This document shows positions 1 through 8,318 of a stretch of DNA of 64,000 bases, piece after piece. This DNA comes from Thiocapsa bogorovii. Its GTDB lineage: Bacteria; Pseudomonadota; Gammaproteobacteria; Chromatiales; Chromatiaceae. How positions within the stretch are numbered: the first letter of the stretch is position 1; the number at the start of each line of letters is the position of its first letter. The position numbers and the translations under genes are program-made. The notes under the pieces are model-generated. The model ran no database searches and was not told where the DNA came from. It was given only the letters and a program-made list of their open reading frames with translations. The DNA lies in assembly GCF_021228795.1 (NCBI RefSeq), contig NZ_CP089309.1, forward strand, positions 4,151,501 through 4,215,500, given 5' to 3'.

Positions 1-1
1 G

Positions 2-187
2 ACCACCATCTATGTCCCCGAGATCAAGTTCTACGACGTCCGCTACCCGACCAGCCGCGAGCTGGAAACGGGCGTGCCCGGACTCTTCGTCGCGGGCGAC
101 GGGGCAGGGAAGTCGCGCGGCATCGTGGGCGCGGCCGTCAACGGCCTGATGGCGGCGGAGGGGATCCTGCGGCGGGTCGGAGTATGA
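2..187 (+). CDS. FAD-dependent dehydrogenase, C-terminal end (partial)
   Basis: Only the last 61 residues lie in the window; the gene enters from the left edge and ends at TGA 185-187. The tail has the FAD-binding signature of flavoprotein oxidoreductases: a hydrophobic strand, '[20 protein letters not shown]' and then a helix '[14 protein letters not shown]'. This resembles the C-terminus of the uncharacterised FAD-dependent dehydrogenases of the COG2509 type, where this segment closes the FAD site near the pyrophosphate and ribityl. The substrate is unknown. The assignment rests on the motif alone. The gene is followed by about 250 bases without a recognisable gene. Confidence 0.7.
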   Translation, partial: TTIYVPEIKFYDVRYPTSRELETGVPGLFVAGDGAGKSRGIVGAAVNGLMAAEGILRRVGV

Positions 188-437
188 ACCGCAAAGGCGC
201 AAAGCGCGCGAAGCGTGTCGCCGGCTCGACCGTGTCGGCTCATTCCGCAATTGGGCAGCAGCAGTCTCGGCAACAGGGCGCGCGAGCGGCCGCGATGGAA
301 AAGTCCGCAACACATGCGGGCGACCTCGACGGGTCCGGCAATGCGGGATCGGTCGAAGCGATTCGGGAGTCCGCCAACAGTGTTCGACGCGCCTAAAGCG
401 CCAGCGTTTGGGCCAGGAACGCCAAGGACCCGGGCAC

Positions 438-2074
438 TCAGACTTCGGCGCCCTCGTAGGTGAGGCTGAACACGGTATCGGTCAGCCACCGGCGAAAGGA
501 TGGGTTGTCCGCGAACTGCTTGAACAGCTCCGTGTCGTCCTTGAGTAAGGCCGTCAACACGCGAGACAGGGCCTTGTCGTGCTCGATGCGGGCATTCTGC
601 TTATCCGAGCTCTTCTTGGCGTTCCGGTACGCCCCGTCGGCCGCCACGCGGCTCGGGATGTCTTCGGTGAGGAGCTTGTGGACGCGATCGGCGTCGGTCC
701 AGGGGATACTTCCGAACTGGTCGTTGAAGGTCTTGAGGATGTTGGAGAACCGATCCAAATTCGGCTCGGGCTTGCGGCCGCCCCCCGTGGTCGGCACCGG
801 CTCGATCTCCGCGTCCGCATCGGGGAGCTGAATCTTCACGGCCGCCTGCTTCTCGACCCGGTAGCTGTCCATGTCGATCGCTTCGAGGATGCCCTTGGCG
901 AGGTCCTCCTCGATGGGGGCGGGCAGCTTGGGCACGAGAAAGGTGAGGAAGATCGAGAGCTTCTCCCAGTCGGCATTGGTGTAGGGCAGGATCGCGGCGA
1001 GGAATCCGTAGGTCCGCAAGAACGCCTTGGCCTTGCCTTTGAAGTCGACCTGGCCGTCCTCGTCGAGCTGGTCTCTGTAGACGGCCACGCAGGCGTCGAG
1101 AATCGGATCGAGGGCATCGCGCTCGGCCCGCCCAGATAGCGCTGCACCAGGTCCGCGATCTGCGCAGCCATGTAGACCTGGTAGCCGTCGAGCGCGGCCT
1201 TCAAGTCGTGGAGCTTATTCGGGTCGGTCTCCTCTTCCTTGATCTCGACCACCTGGGCATAGTTCTCCAGGATGTCGGTCAGCCCTGCCGGGGTGAGGAT
1301 GCGCCGCCACAGGTAGTCGGTCTTAAGCCCGTTCGGATTGGGTGGGTTGCCGGCCCCATCGTTCCAACCCAGGTTGAAGGGTAGGAACCAGGATGCCTTG
1401 CCCTTGAGCTGGGTGCAGAAGCGCACTTCGTGATCGTCCACGGCGAAATGCACGACGCAGCGGCCGAGCTCGAAGAGCCTCTCGCGCGGGTCGCGGTCCC
1501 GCTTGTACTGTTGGACGGCATCCTCGACGGTCTGCTTGGTCAATCTGTTCTTCAGCTCGAAGGTGGCCACCGGCAGGTCGTTGATGAAGAGGCACAGGTC
1601 CAGAGCGAGTTGAGTCTCGTCGCGGCTGTAGCGGAGCTGCCGCGTCACGCTGAACCGGTTGGCTTTGTTCCGCGCGGCGGCCTCCGCATTCCCGGGTGAC
1701 GGCGTACCGTAGAAGTGATCGATATGATGTGGCCCGTGCTTGATCCCGTGGCGCAGCACGTCGATGGTGCCGCGCCGGGTGATCTCCCCTTGGAGGCCGG
1801 CCAGGAACTTGCGCCGCGCCGGGCCGTCCTCGTGCAGGTCGAGTGCCGCGGCGACCTCGGGCTTCGTCTCCTGGAGAAAGGCCGCAAGCTGGGCCAGATC
1901 GACGCAGTATTCCCGGTCGTAGTCCGCCGCCCTGCCGCACATCCAGCCCACCCCGTAATCGGCGTGGGGCTCGTCCAGCGGGCCTGACGTCAGGGCGCCG
2001 GGCTCGCACGGGGAGCCGGTCATCGCCGCACAGATCAGCCGATCAATGCCGCGCTCGGTGGTGTCCGTGGTCAT
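438..2074 (-). pseudogene. hsdR: Type I restriction endonuclease subunit R, motor domain deleted and frameshifted
   Basis: The ATG at 2074 opens an HsdR N-terminus of about 280 residues containing the PD-(D/E)XK-like nuclease segment ('LALDLCLFINDLP' then 'ATFELKN'). It runs through the conserved 'LTDILENYAQVVE'. At about 1230-1245 the sequence jumps straight to the HsdR C-terminal domain ('TDPNKLHDLKAALDGYQVY'). The whole SF2 translocase (Walker A, DEAD box, motif VI), normally about 450 residues, is missing. A further one-base frame change near 1120-1130 separates the last 216 residues, which end at 438. The product cannot translocate DNA. It starts 2 bp after the rhuM stop, so it was the last gene of the operon hsdM-vapBC-hsdS-rhuM-hsdR. 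Confidence 0.9.
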
Positions 2075-2076
2075 GG

Positions 2077-2653
2077 TCAATCCCCACCGCCCAGCAGATG
2101 CATCAGGATGCGGACCGGGATGTCCTTCTCCTCGGGCCGGCTCTCGGCAATCATCAGGGTCAGTGCCACCAGCGTCTCGTTGGACACGCGCGGGGTCCCG
2201 TCCGCCTTCAACAGCGCGTCGTTGCGCGGTCTCGGTGATCAGCCGCACGGCCTGGCCGAGGTCGCGCAGCCGGGCCTGGTTCATCGAATAGCCCTGAACC
2301 AGATGATCGCGCAGCACCCGCGTGGCCCAGATGCGGAACTGGGTCCCGCGGGGCGACTTGACCCGGTAGCCGACCGAGATGATCACGTCCAGACTGTAGA
2401 ATCCGACCGGCTTGTCGGAGCCGGCAATGTGCAAAATTTGCACATTGCCATCCTGTCCCAGTTCCCCTTCGCGAAAGACATTCTGCACGTGCGTGGTCAC
2501 GACCGACCGTTCGCGGCCAAACAGCTCCGCCATCTGCGCCTGCGTCAACCAAACCGTGTCCCCATGCAGCCGCACCTCGACCCGGACCGCCCCGTCCGGG
2601 GCCTCGTACAGCACCAGGCCGCTGCGCGACGCTTCGTCGGGTGTATTGCTCAC
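2077..2653 (-). pseudogene. rhuM: RhuM-family (virulence RhuM) protein, frameshifted near its end
   Basis: A GTG start at 2653 overlaps the hsdS stop (GTGA). The N-terminus has the RhuM pattern: 'VEVRLHGDTVWLTQAQMAELF', then 'HVQNVFREGEL', then 'YSLDVIISVGYRVKSPRGTQFRIWA' in pieces, the DNA-binding-like domain seen in proteins next to type I RM systems. Near 2217-2221 the frame changes; the expected tail (KADGTPRVSNETL, then a short helix ending LLGGGD) continues in another frame to TGA 2077-2079. A two-base deletion in a GCGC run would explain it. RhuM genes are common accessory genes in hsd operons and their function is not settled. Confidence 0.8.
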
Positions 2654-3456
2654 GCCAGCGTCTCCTCCGGCAGGGTGCCGAGGTTGTCTTCCGCGACATC
2701 TTCCCTCTCGGGATCGGCCTTGTTGAGTGGCTCCGACTCCTCGGATTCGTCCGGCAAGAGCAAAGCCGCCTCGCGCACGTCGAGCTTGCCGGTGACCACG
2801 TCGGCGATGAGGGGGGTGCGCTATTCGTGGAGGAGGGCGATTTCACGCTGGACGCTCCCCAGCGATGCGGCAAGCCGGTCCAAGGTGGCATCCAGCGCGG
2901 CGCAGAACGCCGCCTGCTCTGAGAGAGTTGGGATGGGAATCAGCGCCGACTTGACATCATCGAGGCCGAGACCTTGCTTGGTTCCACCGTATTCCACCGA
3001 CTTGAATTGGATCCTCCCGATTTGGGAGTGGAATGCCTAAGCAAGGTATCTCGGAATTACAGCTGAGCGATTCGGCCGAATAAGCGCCACGTGCTGGTTT
3101 ACGTAACTCGGCGCGGGGAGTTCATCCACAACGTGGACAACATTTCCGGTCAGCGCACCAGTGATGCAAAGCAGCAGATCGGCACACTCAACGCGGGTGC
3201 GTTTACCTTCCGCTCCCTCTCGTGGTCGTACCCGCTGATTGAAGGACAAGTTCAGGGCCATTGATCGCCCGAGATTCCCGCTTTGAAGGAAAATATCACC
3301 TTCATCGCTGTAGAAATCTGCCCATCCGCGCGATCCGGAGGTCACGAACGAGATCAGCCGGCGCACCGGCGAGACTACCCATTGCTCCGGCACCTCCCCC
3401 AGCCACGCCACGCCGGAGTCCTTGCACTCGGGATAGGGCTTGAGTCCGTCGATCAT
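2650..3456 (-). pseudogene. hsdS: Type I RM specificity subunit, two in-frame amber stops
   Basis: The ATG at 3456 overlaps the vapC stop (ATGA). The start 'MIDGLKPYPECKDSGVAWLG' then 'VPEQW' is the classic HsdS N-terminus. One target-recognition domain follows to 'RYLA', then TAG at 3037-3039. The same frame resumes with 'AFHSQIGRIQFKSVEYGG' and 'TKQGLGLDDVKSALIPIP' and the conserved helix, then a second TAG inside 'LLHE*RTPLIADVVTGKLD', where the family normally has a tyrosine. The frame then runs to TGA 2650-2652. No frameshift is needed, only two point nonsense changes. At about 270 residues it has a single TRD, half of a normal HsdS. Confidence 0.85.
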
Positions 3457-3842
3457 GGGATCAGCAGCAGTCCGGGCACGGCCTGGAAATGGGCGTCCCT
3501 GGTGTAGACCGGCAGGCCGTGGCGCTGGGCGACGGCAGCGATCCAAATGTCGTTGGTGGGGATCGGTGTCCCGGCGCGCTTCAGGGCCGCGACGATCGCG
3601 GCATAGAAGTCCGCGGTCTCCTCGTCGACAGTCAGGAGACGAACCCGTGGCGAGTCCAGGAACCGGCCAAGCTCCTGTCGGTTCTTCGCCTCACGATGAC
3701 CGGCGCGGAACCCGGCGAGCAGCTCGCCGAGGCTCACGACGGAGAAGGCGAGGTCATCGAGCTGTTGCAGCCGATCCACCACATCCGGCTCGCCGCGCAT
3801 CGCGAGCGAGTAGATGTTGGTGTCGATCAGGGCGCGTCGCAT
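3453..3842 (-). CDS. vapC: Type II toxin VapC, PIN-domain ribonuclease
   Basis: This 129-residue PIN-domain protein has the acidic residues expected for Mg2+-dependent RNA cleavage: D in 'RRALIDTNIYSLAM', E in 'VVSLGELLAGFR', D in 'TNDIWIAAVA', and the final D of 'VYTRDAHF'. The ATG at 3842 was chosen over an upstream GTG at 3848; either start overlaps the end of the antitoxin gene, as is usual for vapBC. Its stop overlaps the hsdS start, so the pair sits inside the RM operon between hsdM and hsdS. There it could stabilise the operon by addiction. The reading frame looks intact although all surrounding hsd genes are broken. Confidence 0.85.
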   Translation of the reverse strand: MRRALIDTNIYSLAMRGEPDVVDRLQQLDDLAFSVVSLGELLAGFRAGHREAKNRQELGRFLDSPRVRLLTVDEETADFYAAIVAALKRAGTPIPTNDIWIAAVAQRHGLPVYTRDAHFQAVPGLLLIP

Positions 3843-4099
3843 GACCACAGCTCGGGATCGAGGCGGCGTTGAGCCTCCACCGCCCCTTGTATCCCTTGAT
3901 ACTCCTCCGCGCTCCAGGTGCCGAAAAGGCCGTCCATGTCGTGGTGCCGGGTGCTGTGGCGCGCGGCCTTGGCCAGCCCGAAGCGCTCCCTCAGTACGTC
4001 GAGCACCAGTTGATTGACGCTCCTGGCCTCCTGGTCGGCAAGGGCCTTGAGGGCCTGGTCAAGCGGGTCGTCGATCCCGCGGATGGTGATGTTCTTCAT
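3827..4099 (-). CDS. vapB: Type II antitoxin VapB, ribbon-helix-helix type
   Basis: This 90-residue protein begins with a short strand and two helices typical of RHH antitoxins ('MKNITIRGIDDPLDQALKAL', then 'RSVNQLVLDVLRERFG'). The N-terminal half would bind operator DNA and the C-terminal half ('DMDGLFGTWSAEEY') would neutralise VapC. It overlaps vapC by 16 bp, giving coupled translation. Autoregulation by the VapBC complex is known for the family; no operator palindrome was identified here. The frame is intact. Confidence 0.8.
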   Translation of the reverse strand: MKNITIRGIDDPLDQALKALADQEARSVNQLVLDVLRERFGLAKAARHSTRHHDMDGLFGTWSAEEYQGIQGAVEAQRRLDPELWSCDAP

Positions 4100-4508
4100 G
4101 GCCTACCTCGCTTGCTATCGTATTGTGCCATCAGGTTGCCATTATAAGTCGTACTCCCCGGATGGGCAGGGTCTGCGCCGACCTATCAAGTCGGCCCATG
4201 GCGCGATCCGCTTTGGACAACAGCGCCTTAAGCCCTTCTCGGAGGCGTGCGGGTCGGCCCGCTCGCATGGGCTCTTGAGTGCTGCCGATCATGATATCGG
4301 CTCCGTTGCGCATGGCCCGCCTCGCAGTCCATGTTAAAGGCTGCGTCTAGCATGGAGCGCAGGCGGGGCCTGCTGAACGCTGGAAGGCATATAGGGGGAT
4401 GCAGGGGTGCCGGGCGATCCGGGGCGCGACGGCCGCGGTTTGGACGTCGAGCCCGGCGGGGCCTGTCCAGGCCAGACGCTCATCGCGCCCGTCCCCCGAC
4501 GATCTCGC
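4100..4508. other. No gene recognised between vapB and the hsdM tail
   Basis: These 409 bases contain only short overlapping frames with no family resemblance. In an intact operon this would be the hsdM-vapB spacer with the vapBC promoter and operator. I see no clear repeat, terminator or RNA gene. Confidence 0.4.
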
Positions 4509-4693
4509 TCAAGAGCCCCTCGTCTCCCGGTCCAGCGCCAGGATATCGACGCGGATCTCCTCCAGCGTCCGCAGAGGCTTGGGCTTGTAGAAGTAGCGGG
4601 TGAAGCTGATCTCGTAGCCGATCTTGACACTGTCCGGGACATACCAGGCGGCCGGGGCATGAGGCAGGACCTCGCGGCGCAGGGAGGCGACGA
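4509..4693 (-). pseudogene. hsdM: Type I RM methyltransferase subunit, 3' fragment
   Basis: About 61 codons of an HsdM C-terminus remain: 'REVLPHAPAAWYVPD', 'VKIGYEISFTRYFYKP', then 'LRTLEEIRVDILALDRET' and stop TGA 4509-4511. This matches the conserved tail of N6-adenine methyltransferase HsdM subunits. The catalytic NPPF/NPPY domain and all upstream sequence are gone. Coding similarity stops where an IS3-type terminal sequence (TGAGGTTCCCCC) begins at about 4694, so the gene was cut by the insertion and its 5' part was lost. Confidence 0.8.
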
Positions 4694-5106
4694 TGAGGTT
4701 CCCCCGAAATTTAGTCTTCCAAGGATGACGTAGACGGTCTGTCACACTGGAGACGACGATGCAGAAGATTCCGAAGCAAGCGTACACCGCCGAGTTCAAG
4801 GAACAGGCGGTGAAGCGGGTGAAGGACGGCAAGAGCGCGAGCGCGGTGGCCAAGGAGATGGGTCTGGTCGAGCAGACCCTGCGCAACTGGGTGAAGGCGT
4901 TCGACGCCGGCACGCTCAACGGCGCGGGCGCGGCGAAAGTGACGCCGGAGGCGATGGAGCTGTCGCGTCTGTGCGCGGAGAACGCGCGGCTCAAACGCGA
5001 GGTCGACATCTTAGAAAAAGCGACGGCGTACTTCGCGCGGGATGCGCTGTGAAGTACGCCTGGATCGCTGCGCACCGCGATGGCTCCGCCCTGAACGAGC
5101 TGTCTG
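4694..5106 (+). mobile_element. IS3-family element, left end and orfA (truncated)
   Basis: The element begins near 4694 with TGAGGTTCCCCC, a typical IS3-family end. It contains a complete orfA (4759-5052) and only the first 20 or so codons of orfB (from GTG 5052, 'KYAWIAAHRDG' then 'ALNELSD'). At about 5107 the sequence switches to a REP-type transposase fragment, so the right part of the IS is deleted. It interrupts hsdM. Confidence 0.8.
4759..5052 (+). CDS. IS3-family transposase OrfA
   Basis: This 97-residue helix-turn-helix protein is the OrfA of IS3-type elements: 'AYTAEFKEQAVKRVKDGKS' then 'VAKEMGLVEQTLRNWVKAF' forms the HTH, and 'ENARLKREVDILEKATAYFA' is the C-terminal leucine-zipper segment. 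It would bind the IS ends and be fused to OrfB by frameshifting. Its OrfB partner is truncated after about 20 codons, so transposition is not possible from this copy alone. Confidence 0.9.
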   Translation: MQKIPKQAYTAEFKEQAVKRVKDGKSASAVAKEMGLVEQTLRNWVKAFDAGTLNGAGAAKVTPEAMELSRLCAENARLKREVDILEKATAYFARDAL

Positions 5107-5283
5107 ATGTCCACTACGTCAATCGCACGTATCGACGCTCCGGCGGGTTATTCGAGGGTCGGTTCCGCTCCTCGCTTATCGAAGCCGATGCCTATCTGTT
5201 GGCCTGTCAGCGCTACATCGAGCTCAATCCGGTGCGGGCGTCGATGGTTTCAGCACCGGGCGAGTATTCCTGGTCGAGCGTTC
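5107..5283 (+). pseudogene. REP-associated tyrosine transposase (Y1 family), internal fragment
   Basis: About 58 codons match the central part of Y1/REP transposases: 'VNRTYRRSGGLFEGRFRSSL', 'AYLLACQRYIELNPVRASMV', 'PGEYSWSSV'. The HUH motif (N-terminal) and the catalytic tyrosine region are absent. The fragment is fused in frame to the broken IS3 orfB on its left and runs into the 3' end of a PIN toxin gene on its right. It is a scar of recombination between repeats. Confidence 0.75.
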
Positions 5284-5300
5284 GAGGACGGCGCCTGGCA

Positions 5301-5687
5301 TCACAGCACCCGGATCGGCCCCCGGTATCGCCCGATGAGCGCATCGGCCGTCAGCAGGACCACGCCTTCGACGAGCGCCTGCGCAATCAGCATGCGGTCG
5401 AACGGATCCTTGTGGATCGGCTCCAGATCGACCACCGCGGCCGCATGCCTACCATTGATCGGCAACTCATGCCAGCCGTTGTCGAGCAGCCCGCGGCGCA
5501 GAGGTCGCGGATCGACGCGGAAATCGGGCCGACCCAAGCCCAGCTTGATTGCGATCTCCCACAGGCTGGCAGGGCTGAAGATCGGTTGGTTGTCGGCGTT
5601 GTCTAGCAACGTCCGGGCCGCCGCGGGGAGGCGGTCGGGATCCCCGGCGGCCCACAGCAGCAGGTGAGTGTCGAGCAGCAGCCTCAT
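5301..5687 (-). CDS. PIN-domain toxin of a Phd/VapC-type module
   Basis: This 128-residue PIN-domain protein starts 'MRLLLDTHLLLWAAGDPDRL'. The expected acidic residues are present: D6, E in 'SLWEIAIKLGLG', D in 'KDPFDRMLIAQAL' and D in 'LLTADALIGRY'. This subgroup (COG3744-like) is normally paired with a Phd/YefM antitoxin, as here: the toxin ATG at 5687 overlaps the end of the antitoxin gene (5684). The predicted function is RNA cleavage when the antitoxin is lost. Confidence 0.85.
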   Translation of the reverse strand: MRLLLDTHLLLWAAGDPDRLPAAARTLLDNADNQPIFSPASLWEIAIKLGLGRPDFRVDPRPLRRGLLDNGWHELPINGRHAAAVVDLEPIHKDPFDRMLIAQALVEGVVLLTADALIGRYRGPIRVL

Positions 5688-5935
5688 CGCCGGTCGTTGC
5701 CGCCGAACAAGGCCTCGATCGCCTCTTGTCCCATCGAGTCGAAGTCCTCCGGAACGCTGATCTCGCCGCGCAGGAACCCCAGACGCCGCACTTGGGCGCC
5801 GTCGGGCGTATCCAGCGCCACCACCTTGACTAGCGGCTTACCCGCCCGAGCGATGATGAAGGGCTCGCCCGCGGCGGCCTGCTCGACCAGACGAGACAGA
5901 TGGGTCTTGGCTTCATGCATGTTGACGATGTTCAT
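5684..5935 (-). CDS. Phd/YefM-family antitoxin
   Basis: This 83-residue protein has the Phd fold signature 'NMHEAKTHLSRLVEQAAAGE' then 'FIIARAGKPLVKVVAL'. The N-terminal part dimerises and binds the operator; the C-terminal tail 'FDSMGQEAIEALFGG' would wrap the toxin. It lies just upstream of the PIN toxin with a 4-bp overlap. The AT-richer stretch at 5940-5985 is the likely promoter region, but no motif is clear enough to call. Confidence 0.85.
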   Translation of the reverse strand: MNIVNMHEAKTHLSRLVEQAAAGEPFIIARAGKPLVKVVALDTPDGAQVRRLGFLRGEISVPEDFDSMGQEAIEALFGGNDRR

Positions 5936-6130
5936 CCTGGGCTCCTATTGGACTAAGTTGGGTTAGTCTAGTCGGCTTGCTTGGTGGAAGACAAGCAGCC
6001 TGCCCCGATGAGTCAAGACCACGCCGACCCGCGCTGGTTCGTGGTCTGCGATCGCGACGACGTCAGGCGCGCCGTCATGGAAGACGCGCGGCTGGGTGAA
6101 AATGGGGACTATGAAAATGTGTGAACGTGA

Positions 6131-6170
6131 AAATAGGGACAGTGCGGCCTGGCAAGGCCGCGTGTTCTAG
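6131..6170 (+). repeat. REP-like hairpin at the 5' border of the group II intron
   Basis: The segment AGGGACAGTGCGGCCTGG plus AAGGCCGCGTGTTCTAG contains a GCGGCC/GGCCGC hairpin. The same sequence, with two base changes, occurs in reverse orientation next to the RAYT gene at about 50,288-50,325. Similarity between the two stops after TTCTAG, which may mark the intron junction. It is likely one unit of a REP family mobilised by RAYT transposases. Confidence 0.6.
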
Positions 6171-6653
6171 CGGGTGGAACTCCCGCCTGGGTAATCGCTA
6201 GCCACGAGCCCGGTATCGAGCCTTGCGGCGCGGCTGGTAACAGCCGCGTCGATGCGTAGGCACGACAGCAGGCGAGGTGCAAAGGTAACGGGTGGAGCCG
6301 ACCTTGAAGGTGTTGAGCCCCGAAACATTTGGTCGGGAGTGCCGACGGGTTTGTCCCTCCGGCAGGCAACAGTCCGTGTCGCGTCATGGCGAGTGGCACG
6401 GGTACTCCCCGGGTCCGAGGCCGTATCGAGCCTGACATCGAGAGCACGCGGTAACCAGGGAGATCCGTGTATCGGTCCGTCGGAGGCGGGCACCCGCGAA
6501 CAAGTGTCAAAAGCGAGGACGCGGGCGGCGATGCGCGGAAGTCGGAGCCACCTATAGTAGCGTTGATACCCGGTAATGCGGGCGGAGCGAAGGGGTGGCG
6601 GTTTGAGACAACGCAAGAGTGAAACACGGCCCTACACCGAGAGGACTCTGACC

Positions 6654-8299
6654 GTGACCAGCAAGCTTGAGCGTTTCACACTGATGGCGCGCGCGGAACC
6701 GCACACGCGGTTCACGTCCCTGATGGGCATGTTGTTTGACCCGGAGGGGTTGCGCGAAAGCTTCGAGCGCCAGGACGGACGCAAGGCGCCCGGAGTCGAC
6801 GGGGTTAGGAAGGACGACTATGCAGTGGGTCTGGACGCGCGTCTGGAGGATCTGTCGGCACGGATTCGCCGTCTGGGGTACCGGCCGTTGCCGGTGCGGC
6901 GCACCTACATCCCGAAAGGGGACGGTCGTTATCGACCGTTGGGGGTGCCGAGCTTCGAGGACCGCCTGGTCCAAGATCGCCTCGGCCGCATCCTTCAGGC
7001 CATTCCGCGAGGCATGGAGAGCGGAGCGAAGCCGAGCGGCCCCCGGTAGGCGTCGGCGCGTGCGTGCCGCCGCAGTGGCGAAGCGGCCGTGGTCGCGAAG
7101 CCGCGAAGGCGGTATGCAAAGCGCATCCGACACGCCGTCGAGCCGTTCGTCGCAGGGCCGTGCGCAGCCCGACCGCGCCCCTCGGGCGCACGTCGTGGCG
7201 CAGCGCGGCCCGGAGCGGGGCGAACCGGGGCCAAAACAGGTCGTCGCCAAGGAGCGAGTCCGTCCGGCGGCAGGAGCCCCCGGACGGATTCACGAGCGAC
7301 ACGCGACTCTCCGGTTGGGAGCCGGAGTTTCGGGACTGCTCGTTCGGGTTTCGGCCGGGTCGCAGCGCGCACGATGCGCTGCGCCGGGTGGCCGAGGTCA
7401 TCACCAACGGGCGCACGCAGTGGGTGGTGGAGGCGGACATCAAAGGCTTCTTTGATCATCTGTCACACTCCCACCTCATGGACTTCCTGGAGCACCGCAT
7501 CGGCGATCCCAATCTGTTGCGGATCGTGCGGCGGTTCCTGAAGGCCGGCATCATGGAGGACGGCGCGCTCACGGCCAGTGAAGAGGGCGCCCCGCAAGGG
7601 GGTCTGGTCTCGCCCGTGCTCAGTAATATCTACCTGCACGATGTCCTCGACCTCTGGTTCGAGAAACGGTTTGCGGTGACGTGCACGGGAAGGGCGTACC
7701 TGATTCGCTACGCCGACGACTACGTGGCCTGCTTCGAGTACGAAGGCGATGCACGGGCCTTTCTCACCGAGATGACCGCACGCCTGGCGCAGTTCGACCT
7801 GGAGGTCGAGCCGAGCAAAACGGCACTGCTGCGTTTCGGCAGCGAGCACCTGGGTCGGACGCGGGCGGAAACGTCCGGACCGCGGACCTTCAGCTTCCTT
7901 GGCTTGACCCATTACGTCGGGACGAGCCGAACGGGACGTTTCGTCGTCGGGCGCAAGACCGACGGCAAGCGGGTCCGCAAGAAGCTCAAGCTCCTGAGCG
8001 AGCGCTTGCGTGGGTTGCGGGCGCAAGGCGGGCGGGCGATGGTGGCTTACCTGATCCGGCACCTGCGCGGCCACATCCAGCACTACGGTGTGAGCGGCAA
8101 TAGCCGGAGCGTGTCGGGTGATCTCTACGCCGCCACGGGCCTGTTGTTCAAATGGCTCAATCGGCGCAGCCAACGTCGCTCGTTGACCTGGAAGCGCTTC
8201 TACGCGGTCATCAAGCCCATGCTCCCGACGGCGCGGATTATTCACGACCTCTACCCCGTTCCTTGGTGGAAGACTCAAGCTGGGAGCCGGATGGTGTAA
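6654..8299 (+). pseudogene. ltrA: Group II intron reverse transcriptase/maturase, split by a 311-bp insertion
   Basis: The GTG at 6654 opens 'TSKLERFTLMARAEP'. RT domain 0-2 motifs follow ('APGVDGVRKDDY', 'PVRRTYIPKGDGRYRPLGVP') to 'RILQAI' at 7003. The frame resumes at 7315 with 'WEPEFRDCSFGFRPGRSAHD', the catalytic 'LIRYADDYVACF', and the X/maturase domain ending at TAA 8297-8299. Removing 7004-7314 restores 445 codons exactly. There is no HNH endonuclease domain. The stop codon lies inside the domain V loop. The active-site YADD is intact, so only the insertion (311 bp, not a multiple of 3) kills the gene. Confidence 0.9.
7004..7314 (+). repeat. 311-bp dispersed element, copy 1 (in the intron RT gene)
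   Basis: It starts TCCGCGAGGCATGGAG and ends CACGCGACTCTCCGG. Joining the flanks (CAGGCCAT and TTGGGAGCCG) recreates the uninterrupted RT codons with no base gained or lost, so there is no target-site duplication. The two other copies (12064-12374 and 17086-17396) have the same length and, as far as I can compare by eye, the same sequence. No protein family is recognisable in any frame and there are no obvious terminal inverted repeats. Confidence 0.9.
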
Positions 8300-8318
8300 C
8301 ACTCCAAGTCCGGTTCTG
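8284..8318 (+). ncRNA. Group II intron domain V
   Basis: This 35-base hairpin begins GAGCCGGAT and ends TCCGGTTCTG, with the paired GGTG/CACT upper stem and a TAA-containing loop. It matches the catalytic domain V pattern, including the two-base bulge region and closing GUUCUG. Domain V carries the metal-binding triad for splicing. The RT stop codon TAA (8297-8299) forms part of the terminal loop. Confidence 0.85.

Noticed and set aside
6008-6124. A 38-codon frame 'MSQDHADPRWFVVCDRDDV...' before the group II intron
   Set aside because: It has no ribosome site, no family resemblance, and runs into the REP-like sequence at its end. It may be a gene fragment but cannot be supported.
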